From positions 4,053,921 through 4,117,920 of the forward strand of contig NZ_AP024897.1 of NCBI RefSeq assembly GCF_024529975.1: a stretch of DNA of 64,000 nucleotides, written 5' to 3'. This document shows positions 50,016 through 59,365 of this stretch, piece after piece (positions within the stretch are counted from its first letter, which is position 1; every line of letters starts with the position of its first letter). The notes beneath the pieces are model-generated. The model made no database searches, had not been told where the DNA came from, and saw nothing but the letters and a program-made list of their open reading frames with translations. The stretch comes from Vibrio quintilis. Lineage in GTDB: Bacteria > Pseudomonadota > Gammaproteobacteria > Enterobacterales > Vibrionaceae. The position numbers were made by a program, and so were the translations under genes.

Positions 50016-50875
50016 TGAATAGTACCGGCCAACAACAGTTTTATGCTCAGGTATCACCGGAGCAAACCGCTTTGAAAGCGCAATCACTGGAAACCCATCA
50101 GACGATTGGTGAATTGACCAGCGATAACCCCGGGATGACAACCCGCCGGATTGATGTTTTCTACAATGATGTTCAGGCCATTTATGACGTCAGCCTCGAT
50201 CTGGGAGAGAAAGAAGTTCTGGCTCTGATTGGCCCGTCCGGATGCGGAAAATCGACTTTTCTCCGTTGTCTGAACCGGATGAATGATACCGTGGCTCATT
50301 GTAAAATCAGCGGTGAGATTAGTTTACACGGTACAAAAATCTCAGAGATCGAAGCTGAAGAATTGCGGTCGCGGGTCGGTATGGTGTTTCAAAAACCCAA
50401 TCCATTTCCCAAATCGATCTACGAAAATATTGCCTATGGGCCGAAAATTCATGGACTGGCGGAAAACAAAGCCGATCTGGATGAGATAGTCGAAGCCGCC
50501 TTACGCAAAGCGGGTTTATGGGATGAAGTATCTTCAAGGCTGGATGTCCCGGCAACCGGATTATCCGGCGGCCAGCAACAACGGTTATGTATCGCCCGGG
50601 CAATCTCCATCAGCCCGGAAGTAATCTTAATGGATGAACCCTGTTCCGCGCTTGATCCCATTGCCACTTCTGTGATTGAAGATCTGATGTCCGAGTTAAA
50701 AGAGAACTATACCATTTGTATGGTGACACACTCGATGCAACAGGCGAAACGCATCTCAGACCGGACGGCTTATTTCCATCTGGGAAAACTGATTGAGGTG
50801 AATCCAACCCGGCAACTCTTCGAGCAACCGGTTCATCAGTTGACACAAGGTTATTTACGTGGAAGTTTCGGATAG
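50012..50875 (+). CDS. pstB: Phosphate ABC transporter, ATP-binding protein
   Basis: The 287-residue ATPase has Walker [20 protein letters not shown] (typical PstB), Q-loop [20 protein letters not shown], signature [19 protein letters not shown], Walker [20 protein letters not shown] and [17 protein letters not shown] 50012 overlaps the pstA stop (ATGA) and follows AAAGGAG; ATG 50006 would sit on the ribosome-binding site. The protein has about 45 residues before the ATPase fold. phoU, often next, is absent. Confidence 0.95.
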   Translation: MMNSTGQQQFYAQVSPEQTALKAQSLETHQTIGELTSDNPGMTTRRIDVFYNDVQAIYDVSLDLGEKEVLALIGPSGCGKSTFLRCLNRMNDTVAHCKISGEISLHGTKISEIEAEELRSRVGMVFQKPNPFPKSIYENIAYGPKIHGLAENKADLDEIVEAALRKAGLWDEVSSRLDVPATGLSGGQQQRLCIARAISISPEVILMDEPCSALDPIATSVIEDLMSELKENYTICMVTHSMQQAKRISDRTAYFHLGKLIEVNPTRQLFEQPVHQLTQGYLRGSFG

Positions 50876-50889
50876 TTTCACCTGGGACA

Positions 50890-50917
50890 AATCACCGTTC
50901 AGTCTCAGACGGTGATT
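50890..50917. terminator. Inverted repeat at the pstB / deoR-type convergent junction
   Basis: AATCACCGT (50890-50898) and ACGGTGATT (50909-50917) form a perfect 9-bp stem that covers the stop of the minus-strand regulator gene. No T tract. Possible bidirectional terminator. Confidence 0.5.
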
Positions 50918-51660
50918 AACTCAAGATCCTGTGCACGGATCTGCTGCTGTACCGCTTCTTCAAGGCTGGTATCGGTAATAATCCGGGTCATATTGTCCAG
51001 ATCACACGCCTTATAGAGGGAATATTTGCCATATTTAGTGCTATCAGCAATCAAAACCTTTTGTCTGGCGTTCATCACCAGATCACACTTCAGCAAGGCT
51101 TTTTCTTCGGTTGGAGTCGTGACACCTTTCTCCAGACTCCATGAGTTACAAGTCATAAAAGCAATATCGGGATTGATTGAACGGAGTAAATGCCGGCCAT
51201 GTTCACCAATGGTTGACTGACTGCTGTCATCGACTTTTCCTCCGGTGACAATCACTTCAATTTGCTTAAATTCAGACAGGAATAAAGCAATATGTAAATC
51301 GACCGTAATGACTCTTAAAGGCAAATGAATCAGCTGCTTCACCAGCGCCATTGATGTTGTTCCCGCATCCAGCACCACAGAGTCACCAGCACTGACCATT
51401 TCAGCCGCCGCTTCAGCAATACATTGCTTCTCACGGGTGTTCTGCATGATTTTTTCATTGGTGGTCGGCTGGCTGGCGACAAACCGGTTGAGGGAAACAC
51501 CACCATGTGTCCGGGTGATCACCCCTTGTTTATCCAGCTTGATCAGATCACGCCGGATCGTGGCCGGAGAAACGTCGATCACCCGAACCAGATCATCCAC
51601 TGTCGCCAGATTCTGATGCTTCAGGTATTCAATAATTTGTTCAACCCGATAATTTTTCAT
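50905..51660 (-). CDS. DeoR family transcriptional regulator
   Basis: The 251-residue protein has the DeoR N-terminal HTH ([48 protein letters not shown]) and a sugar-phosphate sensor domain ([49 protein letters not shown]). It should sense a phosphorylated sugar acid. It overlaps the PdxA-like gene by 4 bases and is the last gene of a leftward operon, so it probably controls that operon and the divergent one through the palindrome at 54078. Confidence 0.93.
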   Translation of the reverse strand: MKNYRVEQIIEYLKHQNLATVDDLVRVIDVSPATIRRDLIKLDKQGVITRTHGGVSLNRFVASQPTTNEKIMQNTREKQCIAEAAAEMVSAGDSVVLDAGTTSMALVKQLIHLPLRVITVDLHIALFLSEFKQIEVIVTGGKVDDSSQSTIGEHGRHLLRSINPDIAFMTCNSWSLEKGVTTPTEEKALLKCDLVMNARQKVLIADSTKYGKYSLYKACDLDNMTRIITDTSLEEAVQQQIRAQDLELITV

Positions 51661-52649
51661 ACGTTGCTGAGTTTCACTGCAAGTTCGATGGATTTAATCA
51701 TACTTTCCGGATTTGCTTTCCCTGTCCAGGCAATATCAAAAGCGGTGCCGTGATCTGCTGAGGTTCTGAAGAACGGCAGACCGGCGGTAATGTTAACACC
51801 GTCATAAAATCCCATCAATTTAAGCGGAATATGGCCCTGATCGTGATACATCGCCACCACAATATCGAACTGCCCCTGAAACGCCTGTAAAAAAACCGTA
51901 TCCGGCGGGCAGGGTCCGCAAACATCAATCCCTTCCTGCTGCATCGCTTCAATGCAGGGATTGAGCACCTGAATTTCTTCCTGACCGAAAAGACCATTTT
52001 CTCCGGCATGGGGATTTACCCCGGCTACCGCGATTTTAGGCTGGGCAAAACCGGCTTTTTTCATGAAAGTATCTGCAATCTTAATCACGGTATTCACCCG
52101 GGTCTGATTGAGATTCTTCAGAAAATCTAACAGCGCAATATGCGTGGTGACATGAATGACTCTGAGTTTATCCGTATACAAAACCATCGCATAGTCTTTG
52201 GTGTCAGTTAAATGCGCCAGTAACTCGGTATGTCCGGGATAAAAATGCCCTGCAAGATGAAGCGCTTCTTTATTCAGGGGAGCAGTCGCAATTGCAGCAA
52301 TCTCACCCTGCTGAGCCAGCCGGGTCGCGATCGTAACACAGCGGTAGGCCAGATCACCGGACTGCGCCTGCACCTTGCCGGACTCAAACGTTGACATGTC
52401 TTCCAAGGGAACGTCGATGACATTCACAATCCCGGATTCAAACCGGGCTTCACTGACAGATGAAATCACATGAATTTGCTGTGCCGGCACCAGCTGCTCT
52501 TGCTGCACCCGCTTTAAAACATCCACACTGCCGATGACAACACAGTTGGTTCCGGTTAATTCATCCGTCATCAGTGCCTTTAAAATAATCTCCGGGCCAA
52601 TCCCGGCAGGGTCGCCCATCGTGATACCAATCACACCTTTCATAATCAA
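51657..52649 (-). CDS. PdxA-family 4-phospho-sugar-acid dehydrogenase (PdxA2 type)
   Basis: The 330-residue protein is a PdxA homologue: [39 protein letters not shown] with a metal-site histidine, [18 protein letters not shown] and [20 protein letters not shown]. True PdxA works in vitamin B6 synthesis, but paralogues next to DUF1537 kinases oxidise and decarboxylate 4-phosphorylated four-carbon acids (such as 4-phospho-D-threonate) to dihydroxyacetone phosphate. The kinase gene upstream overlaps it by 4 bases, so that role is likely here. The exact substrate stereochemistry cannot be told. Confidence 0.92.
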   Translation of the reverse strand: MIMKGVIGITMGDPAGIGPEIILKALMTDELTGTNCVVIGSVDVLKRVQQEQLVPAQQIHVISSVSEARFESGIVNVIDVPLEDMSTFESGKVQAQSGDLAYRCVTIATRLAQQGEIAAIATAPLNKEALHLAGHFYPGHTELLAHLTDTKDYAMVLYTDKLRVIHVTTHIALLDFLKNLNQTRVNTVIKIADTFMKKAGFAQPKIAVAGVNPHAGENGLFGQEEIQVLNPCIEAMQQEGIDVCGPCPPDTVFLQAFQGQFDIVVAMYHDQGHIPLKLMGFYDGVNITAGLPFFRTSADHGTAFDIAWTGKANPESMIKSIELAVKLSNV

Positions 52650-54007
52650 ACCTCTTTGTGTAGATATTGAATCAATTCCAGAAATACGCTTTCTTCACCA
52701 AATCCGCCCGCTTTTGTCAAAACAGGACAGGTAAGGCGGCTGCCAGTGAAATATCCCCAGGGCATACAGCGGAACATGCCGTGAAGCGAAAAAGCCGATC
52801 TCCCCATTTGCCGGGCTGACGCGACCGCAATATCTCCGCCGCATAAAATCAGACTCCCGACAGAGACTGCTTCAGACGGATGGTTCAGAACCCGATCAGG
52901 AATCGCCGCAAGAAAATCCCGCACCCGACAGGCAATAAGAAAAGAATCCAGCTGATATTTTTGGCTGAGATCATCCAGCTGATAACGTAACTGCGGGTTG
53001 CCACAACTCCGGACAATACAGTGACGTCCCTGAGAAAGGGCTGACCTGACCTGCTCAGCAAGCTGGTTTAAATAACGATGTGCCTGATCCGACACAATCA
53101 GACCAATATCAGGTTCAATACAAACTGAAGGAACTGAGGTCAGCAGTGTATTGACCTGATGAAACGTCACTTCACTCATCGAACCGACAATGGCCAGCAC
53201 TGGTTCAGAAGACCGGGGAAGCGCCGGGAGAGGCGCTTCTGGTGTGATCAATGCGGGAGTTAGTTCACCGGTGGTGACAAATACGCAAGATAATGGCAAC
53301 TGCTCAGCAGCCAGATAGAGACAGCGTAAATCCTGTGCTGACTCAGCATCACAGATAATGATCCGCTTTCCCAGCCCGTGCAGCCTCTGGAAGTGCCCGC
53401 TCAGTTCAATTGAGCTCTCATCTGAGTACGTACCTGAACATTCATAAACGTGAATATCAGCCAAAGTACTGTCTATTTGAGTCAAAGTACTGTCTATTTG
53501 AACCAGATAACTATCGATCTGAGCCTGAACAATATCCAGCACGCGGGAAGAAGAGACAGGTGATTTCGGGTCGGTCGCAAATTCAGTTTCAGCAAGAGGC
53601 ACATCATTCACATAGCAGATTCCGCCAGTGGTTTTTCTGCCGGCTTCCGGCGCAGCCATTGCCATAATTGCCAGATCGTAGCCATCACTGAGTAAAGCAG
53701 CTAATTCACTGCCAATATTGCCACGTAAGGTGGAGTCTGCTTTTTTGATCAGTGTCTGCTGACACTGCGCGAGCTGAAATATCTGATTGACATGCAGGGT
53801 GGTTTCAAAAGCTTCTTCTGACGCCATATCCCTTGAGTCCGTACAGAGTACCGAAACATCAGCACATGTATCCGGGTCAGGCGGAACCACCTGGTTGAAT
53901 AATACCTCTGTACACAAACCAGCATGAGCAAAGGCCACACCGATATCATTCGCACCGGTGAAATCATCTGCAATGATAAAAACAGGTTTCTGATCTAAGC
54001 CCTTCAT
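52646..54007 (-). CDS. Four-carbon acid sugar kinase family protein (DUF1537)
   Basis: The 453-residue product has the two-part kinase plan: FIIADDFTGANDIGVAFAHA at the N-terminus and a nucleotide-binding part with VGSLILCGGDIAVASARQMG and GGFGEESVF at the C-terminus. Family members phosphorylate D-threonate, D-erythronate or related acids. ATG 54007 is chosen for GAGTGAG just upstream; ATG 54013 is possible and the frame is open to 54133. The middle contains a repeated heptapeptide (QIDSTLT-like, three times) from a 21-base tandem repeat at 53462-53524. It is the first gene of the operon and overlaps the PdxA-like gene (ATGA). Confidence 0.88.
   Translation of the reverse strand: MKGLDQKPVFIIADDFTGANDIGVAFAHAGLCTEVLFNQVVPPDPDTCADVSVLCTDSRDMASEEAFETTLHVNQIFQLAQCQQTLIKKADSTLRGNIGSELAALLSDGYDLAIMAMAAPEAGRKTTGGICYVNDVPLAETEFATDPKSPVSSSRVLDIVQAQIDSYLVQIDSTLTQIDSTLADIHVYECSGTYSDESSIELSGHFQRLHGLGKRIIICDAESAQDLRCLYLAAEQLPLSCVFVTTGELTPALITPEAPLPALPRSSEPVLAIVGSMSEVTFHQVNTLLTSVPSVCIEPDIGLIVSDQAHRYLNQLAEQVRSALSQGRHCIVRSCGNPQLRYQLDDLSQKYQLDSFLIACRVRDFLAAIPDRVLNHPSEAVSVGSLILCGGDIAVASARQMGRSAFSLHGMFRCMPWGYFTGSRLTCPVLTKAGGFGEESVFLELIQYLHKEV
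53462..53524. repeat. 21-base in-frame tandem repeat inside the kinase gene
   Basis: Three 21-base units: 53462-53482 and 53483-53503 differ only in the last two bases; 53504-53524 is diverged. They encode QIDSTLA/QIDSTLT/QIDSYLV heptads. A recent in-frame expansion in a surface loop is the simplest reading. Confidence 0.85.
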
Positions 54008-54077
54008 TTTCATCTCACTCAGGAAATCAAAATTAACACGAATTATTCTAGTCAAAAAATCACTCAAATAAAGCACT

Positions 54078-54099
54078 TTTTGATTAAATTTAATCAAAA
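54078..54099. promoter_or_regulatory. Perfect 22-bp palindrome, candidate DeoR-type operator
   Basis: TTTTGATTAAA directly followed by its reverse complement TTTAATCAAAA, in the 203-base spacer between the divergent kinase and alcohol dehydrogenase genes. Its position is right for one regulator acting on both operons; the DeoR-family protein encoded in the kinase operon is the obvious candidate. Confidence 0.7.
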
Positions 54100-54210
54100 T
54101 GATTATATGTGAGCTATATCGCGCTAATTTCACCCTGAGTGAATTATAAATAATGAAGATTTTATCTCTGAATGATTGAAATAAATCATCACCTGACTGA
54201 GGGCTTACAG

Positions 54211-55353
54211 ATGAATATCTTCACAACCGTGATGAGTGGCGCACCGGAACAGTTGTTTCCACTACTGGATAAAACACAGCAGCTACTGATCATGACAGAT
54301 AAAAATATCGTCGGGCTGGACTGTATCCGCTCTTTTCTTCATGGCATCGAGAAACAAGGCATTCATTATACCTTAGTGGATGACCTGCCGGCAGAACCCA
54401 CAGATACCGATGTGTATCAGCTCATCGAACACTTACCGGCACAGGCTGATTTGGTATTGGGTATCGGGGGTGGCAGTGTGCTTGATATCTCTAAGCTGAT
54501 CGCCGTGCTGTATCATCCGGATGCCGGGGCAGACAAACGCACCCGCTTCGATCGGCTGCTCAACGCAGATAACCCCCAACACCGGATTCCGTTAATTCTG
54601 GTCCCGACAACCGCTGGCACCGGGGCTGAAGCAACACCAAACGCCATCATCGCACTGCCGGATAAGTTAACGAAAGTGGGGATTATTTCACCGGTCATGC
54701 TGCCGGATTACGTTCTGCTTGCCCCTGCATTCACGACTTCAATGCCTGCACCTATTGCTGCATCGACCGGGATTGATGCCCTTTGTCACTTAATCGAGTG
54801 CTTTACCGCCTGCATAGCCAATCCGGTAGGTGATAACTACGCCATGATCGGGATGCAAAAGTTTTTCATGAATATAGAACACCTGATAGATACGCCGGAA
54901 GATTTAACCATCCGGATGAATCTGTTATGGGCTTCCTATTATGGCGGCGCTGCGATTTCTCATTCAGGAACGCATCTGGTTCACGCTTTATCTTATCCGT
55001 TAGGCGGGACTTACAAAATACCTCACGGTCTGGCCAATGCTTTGCTGCTGGTGCCGGTGATGAAACACATTTGTGCCGGATGTACAGAAAAGCTGGCTCA
55101 GGTGTACCAGTTGTTACCGTCAGCAAAGCCGGATTTACCAGTCACTGAACAGGCACAGGCGCTGATTGATTATCTGGAACAGTTAGTCGCCCGGCTAAAA
55201 CTGCCGACCCGCCTGAATGCAGTCGGCATTTCGCAGGAACAGCTTCCCGGACTGGCAGCCGGAGCAATGGAAGTGAAACGATTACTCAATCATTCACCGG
55301 TCTCCGTCACCGAAGCAGAAATTCTTTCAATTTACCAGAGTATTACAGATTAA
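54211..55353 (+). CDS. Iron-containing alcohol dehydrogenase family protein
   Basis: The protein has about 380 residues. Family features are visible: GIGGGSVLDISKLIAVLYHP (NAD-binding loop), VPTTAGTGAEATPNAIIA, ASTGIDALCHLIECFTA with metal ligands and HLVHALSYPLGGTYKIPHGL. The histidine/aspartate metal site looks complete. The substrate is unknown; in this setting it may interconvert a hydroxy acid and its oxo form. ATG 54211 follows GAGGG; the frame is open from 54172. It is first in the rightward operon and is followed by a DapA-family gene 9 bases later. Confidence 0.88.
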   Translation: MNIFTTVMSGAPEQLFPLLDKTQQLLIMTDKNIVGLDCIRSFLHGIEKQGIHYTLVDDLPAEPTDTDVYQLIEHLPAQADLVLGIGGGSVLDISKLIAVLYHPDAGADKRTRFDRLLNADNPQHRIPLILVPTTAGTGAEATPNAIIALPDKLTKVGIISPVMLPDYVLLAPAFTTSMPAPIAASTGIDALCHLIECFTACIANPVGDNYAMIGMQKFFMNIEHLIDTPEDLTIRMNLLWASYYGGAAISHSGTHLVHALSYPLGGTYKIPHGLANALLLVPVMKHICAGCTEKLAQVYQLLPSAKPDLPVTEQAQALIDYLEQLVARLKLPTRLNAVGISQEQLPGLAAGAMEVKRLLNHSPVSVTEAEILSIYQSITD

Positions 55354-55362
55354 GGGGCAGAT

Positions 55363-56241
55363 ATGACAACTCCCGTTAGCGGACCACACATTGCGATCGT
55401 TACCCCGTTTGATGATCAGGGAAACCTCAACGAACAGGCAATGAGACAACAGGTGCAACGGCAGATTTCTCATGGCAACAAGGTGTTTTGTAATGGCACC
55501 AATGGTGAATTTTTTGTCCTGAATGATCAGGAAAAACGCCGGGTCACAGAGATCTGTCTCGAAGAAGCACAACACGATGATCAGGTGGTCACTCACATTG
55601 GCGAAATCTCTCTGGCACAAACAATCGCTCACGGCAAAGATGCAGAACAGATGGGCGTTAAAGCGGTTTCCGTGATTACACCCTGGTTTGTCGCTTTAAG
55701 AGAGAAAGAACTCATCCGGTATTATCAGCAGGTCGCCGATAGCCTGAGTATTCCGGTTTATCTCTACAATATTCCGGCCCGGACCGGCAATACCATCACC
55801 CCGGCGATTGCTGATGTCCTCGCCACTCATCCGAATATCTACGGTATCAAAGACAGTGCCGGTTCTCTGGAAAGTCTGAAAGGATTTCTGGACGTTTCAG
55901 CCCGTCACGACAATTTCGATGTCCTCAACGGCCCGGATTCATTAATCCTGACCGGTTATCAGTTGGGATGTACCGGCTGCATTTCAGGACTGGGAAATAT
56001 TGTGCCGGAGCTCGTTAATCAGGTCTGGCAAAGTTACTCCACTGATGATCAGCAACAAGCGTTGCAGGCACAGGAACGAATCAGCTATCTGCGCGCCAAT
56101 CTGTTTTCGATTGGTTTTGGTCCTGCGGTTGTCAAACAGGCACTGAATCAACTCGGACATCAGGTTGGTCCGTCCAGATACCCCACCCAATTCAATGAGG
56201 AAGAAATCAATCAAATCACAAAAGTCTTAAGTTCTGAGTAA
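55363..56241 (+). CDS. Dihydrodipicolinate synthase (DapA) family lyase/aldolase
   Basis: The 292-residue protein has the family hallmarks: HIAIVTPFDDQGNLNEQAM, CNGTNGEFFVLNDQEKR, VYLYNIPARTGNTITP with the catalytic tyrosine, and YGIKDSAGSLES with the Schiff-base lysine (Lys163). The family covers DapA, N-acetylneuraminate lyase, KDG aldolase and related enzymes that make or break bonds to pyruvate. Its position between an alcohol dehydrogenase and a TRAP importer points to catabolism of a sugar or hydroxy acid, not lysine synthesis. Confidence 0.9.
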   Translation: MTTPVSGPHIAIVTPFDDQGNLNEQAMRQQVQRQISHGNKVFCNGTNGEFFVLNDQEKRRVTEICLEEAQHDDQVVTHIGEISLAQTIAHGKDAEQMGVKAVSVITPWFVALREKELIRYYQQVADSLSIPVYLYNIPARTGNTITPAIADVLATHPNIYGIKDSAGSLESLKGFLDVSARHDNFDVLNGPDSLILTGYQLGCTGCISGLGNIVPELVNQVWQSYSTDDQQQALQAQERISYLRANLFSIGFGPAVVKQALNQLGHQVGPSRYPTQFNEEEINQITKVLSSE

Positions 56242-56344
56242 CCCCGTGCAACAGAACCGTTCAGGCATGCTGCACACAGGATACAAAAAGCATAAAAACA
56301 AAAGAATAAAACACAGTGAAACAGAAGAATACCAGAGGTATACA

Positions 56345-57346
56345 ATGTCTATTTTTAATCCAAAAACATTTTCAAAAGCCGCAAGGATATTATTGTTAAG
56401 TTCCGCTGTAATATCTTCATTTGCTTACGCAAAATCTGTCAAAATCATTGCCGAAGAACCCGGCGGAGGCTGGTACACATACGGCACAACCTTCGCCAGA
56501 TTAATCGCGGAAAAAACCGATAATCAATACACGGTATCGCTGATCCCCAGAGGCGGCGGTATGACTAACCCGGTTGCAGTCAATAACGGTAAAGCCGATT
56601 TTGGTTTTGCCACTTCAAATGCTGCTGCCTGGGCAAAATTTGGCCTGACCGATATTTATAAAGGCCGGAAAAACAACAACATCATGAGTATGCTCAATGG
56701 CCTTCAGGAAGCATATACCCTGATAGCAGCCCGCAAAGACTGGGTTGAAAAAACCGGTAACAACACACTGGAAAAAATCATCAAGGCCAAAGACGTGGTG
56801 ATTGCGACCTCTCCGACCGGTTCACAGGTTCCGATTATCGCTGACTTTATGTTTAAAGCTCTGGGCACCAGCCTGAAAGAACTCAGAAGTGACGGCAAGC
56901 TGATTCAGATTGGTGGCGGACAGATGTCACAAATGCTCAGAGATAAAACCATCGATATTTTTATCGAGAATGTACCAGCTAACCACCCTTCCGTGACTGA
57001 AATGACACTGACCACCGATCTTGTTTACATTCCTTTCCCGACCAAAGTGTTAAAAGCATTAGCGGATGTTGGCCTGCCAACCGGTGTAATGAAAGCAGGT
57101 ACTTACAAAGGACAGACCGAAAATTATATCAATCCGGTCAGTGCTTCTGTTTTTATCACCAACTCAAATGTTGATACTGAAACGGTTTATGCCATTACCA
57201 AAGCTTTGGTTGAAAGTCAGGCAAAAATAAAGGCGAGCCATGCACCGTTGAAAGTCTGGGATCCTGAAAAAAGTGTTTCACAGAGTGTGTTACCGCTGCA
57301 TCCGGGCGCGAAAAAATACTATCAGGAAAAAGGCTGGTTGAAATAA
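56345..57346 (+). CDS. TAXI-family TRAP transporter, solute-binding protein
   Basis: The 333-residue protein has a signal peptide (MSIFNPKTFSKAARILLLSS to SFAYA) and then KSVKIIAEEPGGGWYTYGTT, GGGMTNPVAVNNGKADFGFA and QIGGGQMSQMLRDKTIDIFI, the TAXI plan. It captures a solute for the following permease. ATG 56345 is chosen for AGAGGT and the signal peptide; the frame is open from 56246. A strong GC hairpin at 57356-57383 follows before the permease gene. Confidence 0.9.
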   Translation: MSIFNPKTFSKAARILLLSSAVISSFAYAKSVKIIAEEPGGGWYTYGTTFARLIAEKTDNQYTVSLIPRGGGMTNPVAVNNGKADFGFATSNAAAWAKFGLTDIYKGRKNNNIMSMLNGLQEAYTLIAARKDWVEKTGNNTLEKIIKAKDVVIATSPTGSQVPIIADFMFKALGTSLKELRSDGKLIQIGGGQMSQMLRDKTIDIFIENVPANHPSVTEMTLTTDLVYIPFPTKVLKALADVGLPTGVMKAGTYKGQTENYINPVSASVFITNSNVDTETVYAITKALVESQAKIKASHAPLKVWDPEKSVSQSVLPLHPGAKKYYQEKGWLK

Positions 57347-57355
57347 ATGAGAAAT

Positions 57356-57383
57356 CTGCCTGTGGCCGTCAGGCCGCAGGCAG
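57356..57383 (+). other. Stable hairpin between TRAP binding-protein and permease genes
   Basis: CTGCCTGTGGCC (57356-57367) pairs with GGCCGCAGGCAG (57372-57383) with one G-U pair. No T tract. Likely an mRNA 3'-end stabiliser raising the level of binding protein over permease. Confidence 0.6.
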
Positions 57384-57398
57384 ACAGAGGAATCAGAG

Positions 57399-59282
57399 AT
57401 GTCTGCTAAAATACTTCAGTCAATCAAAGTATTGATATCGTTTACTTACCTTTTCTTTCTGCTGAAACAATTCTTTGTGCCTGTCTCGCCATTATATGCA
57501 GCAACAGTCCATGTATTTATGGCGACTTCACTGGTTTTTTGTTTTAAGCCGCTGGAAACAGAAAAATTCAAACCCATCGCTTTTATTATTGATCTGATAT
57601 TGATTATCGCTGCACTTGGTATGTGCTGGCATTACGTCACCAATATGGAACGCCTGGAAACCCGTCTGGAAATGATTGATGAGGTCTTTCTGCGCGATCA
57701 GGCAGCTTTCGTTGCCGGAATGTTACTGGTGTTTGAAGGCGTTCGCCGCTCCGTTGGTTTTTCTTTACTGAGTGTGATTTTATTTTTCGTATTCTATGCC
57801 TGGTATGGAAATTACTTCCCCGGATGGACCCACTTTGCCGGATTCAGCCTGACCGAGTTATCTGAAATCGTAACGATGAAAACTGATGGTTTATTCGGAG
57901 TCACAGCCAGCACTGCGGTGAATTTTGTGTTCTTTTTTGTCATGTTTGGCTGCATATTCACCCTGACAGGTGGCGGTAGTATTTTTATCGATATTGCTAT
58001 GCTGGCGACAGCCAGATTAAAAGGCGGTGCCGCGAAGATGTCTTTATTCGGCTCTGCACTATTTGGCATGGTCAGTGGTTCTGCGGTTGCGAATACAACC
58101 TCAACCGGCGTATTAACCATCCCAATCATGCATCGCTCCGGTTACAGTAAAGAGCAGGCCGCAGCGACTGAAGCGATTGCTTCAACGGGAGGGCAGCTTA
58201 TGCCACCGATCATGGGCGTGGCTGCATTTGTGATGGCCGATATGCTGGGTGTACCTTATACACAAATCGCTGCGGCGGGTTTAATCCCTGCCCTCGCCTT
58301 TTATTTTGCCTTATTTATCATCATTGATTTAAGAGCCCGCAAAACTGGTGTTGGTAATATCAGTCCGGAAGATTTGAATATAGATCCCATCAAACCAAGA
58401 CTTCACCTGTTGATGTCGCCGGTGTTGCTGATCTCTTTTCTGGTCGCTGGCTATTCCGCCCCGTTTTCGGCTTTTATCGGCTCGATTGTGGCTCTGATTG
58501 TTCCTTTTGCCCGCAAAAATACCCACTATCCCATCAAAGATCTCTATTCACTGATCCTGGATATCACAAAGCAAATGGCATGGGTTTCTGTTCCGCTGGC
58601 ATCTGTCGGCATCATTATGGTGATTGCCACACAGTCAAATCTGGCCTTTAAATTTGTCGAATTACTGACTGAAGTCGGGGCAAGTAACCTGTATCTCTCG
58701 TTAGTGATGGTCATTTTCGGTTGTATCATCATGGGCATGGGTTTACCCACCGTAGCTGCGTATATCATCGGCTCGATTATTTTCGTTCCGGCATTAACGG
58801 ATATGGGCGTCGGTGCTCTGGCCGCAAATATGTTTGTGATGTATTACTGCGTCCTTTCAATGGTCACACCGCCGGTCGCACTCTGCTCCTATGCTGCCGC
58901 AGCGCTGGCCAAAAGTGATTCAACCAAAACCGGTCTGGTGGCATTTTCATATGCTTTGGTGATCTTTCTGGTGCCATTCAGCTTCATCAGTGATCCGGCA
59001 GTTTTATGGCAAGGCAGTACATTCCAAATCATCATTGCTTTTATTGGTATGATGCTGGCGACCTTCTCCTGGTCGGTTTTCTTACAGGGATGGCTGAAAA
59101 AAGATCTCAACTGGTTTGAACGGGTTGTGTTCTTAGGTGCCAGCATTGCCCTGATCATCGAAAAATCAGGCACATGGATCTGGGGAGTCATGCTGTGCGT
59201 GAACTTAGTGATTATTGGCTGGTGTCTCTACTCTGCAAAAACGGCCAAAACTTCAATCACACATTCCGCCGCTTGTAAGTAG
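57399..59282 (+). CDS. TRAP transporter fused permease (small and large subunits), TAXI type
   Basis: The 627-residue membrane protein has a DctQ-like N-terminal part (about 1-150) fused to a DctM-like part. The latter has GSALFGMVSGSAVANTTSTG, ASTGGQLMPPIMGVAAFVMA and MGMGLPTVAAYIIGSIIFVP, the standard TAXI-TRAP signatures. It imports a solute, driven by sodium or proton flow, delivered by the upstream TAXI protein. The substrate is probably an organic acid or sugar acid, by context. Confidence 0.93.
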   Translation: MSAKILQSIKVLISFTYLFFLLKQFFVPVSPLYAATVHVFMATSLVFCFKPLETEKFKPIAFIIDLILIIAALGMCWHYVTNMERLETRLEMIDEVFLRDQAAFVAGMLLVFEGVRRSVGFSLLSVILFFVFYAWYGNYFPGWTHFAGFSLTELSEIVTMKTDGLFGVTASTAVNFVFFFVMFGCIFTLTGGGSIFIDIAMLATARLKGGAAKMSLFGSALFGMVSGSAVANTTSTGVLTIPIMHRSGYSKEQAAATEAIASTGGQLMPPIMGVAAFVMADMLGVPYTQIAAAGLIPALAFYFALFIIIDLRARKTGVGNISPEDLNIDPIKPRLHLLMSPVLLISFLVAGYSAPFSAFIGSIVALIVPFARKNTHYPIKDLYSLILDITKQMAWVSVPLASVGIIMVIATQSNLAFKFVELLTEVGASNLYLSLVMVIFGCIIMGMGLPTVAAYIIGSIIFVPALTDMGVGALAANMFVMYYCVLSMVTPPVALCSYAAAALAKSDSTKTGLVAFSYALVIFLVPFSFISDPAVLWQGSTFQIIIAFIGMMLATFSWSVFLQGWLKKDLNWFERVVFLGASIALIIEKSGTWIWGVMLCVNLVIIGWCLYSAKTAKTSITHSAACK

Positions 59283-59305
59283 CTTGTCAATCACAGAGAA
59301 CAAGA

Positions 59306-59337
59306 AGGATCCGATACCAGAATGGTGATCGGATCCT
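59306..59337 (+). other. Hairpin between TRAP permease and YhcH-family genes
   Basis: AGGATCCGAT (59306-59315) pairs exactly with ATCGGATCCT (59328-59337). No good T tract follows. It may lower read-through or mark a processing point before the last gene of the operon. Confidence 0.45.
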
Positions 59338-59365
59338 GTTCCCATTTCAATTCGGAGAAATTCAT

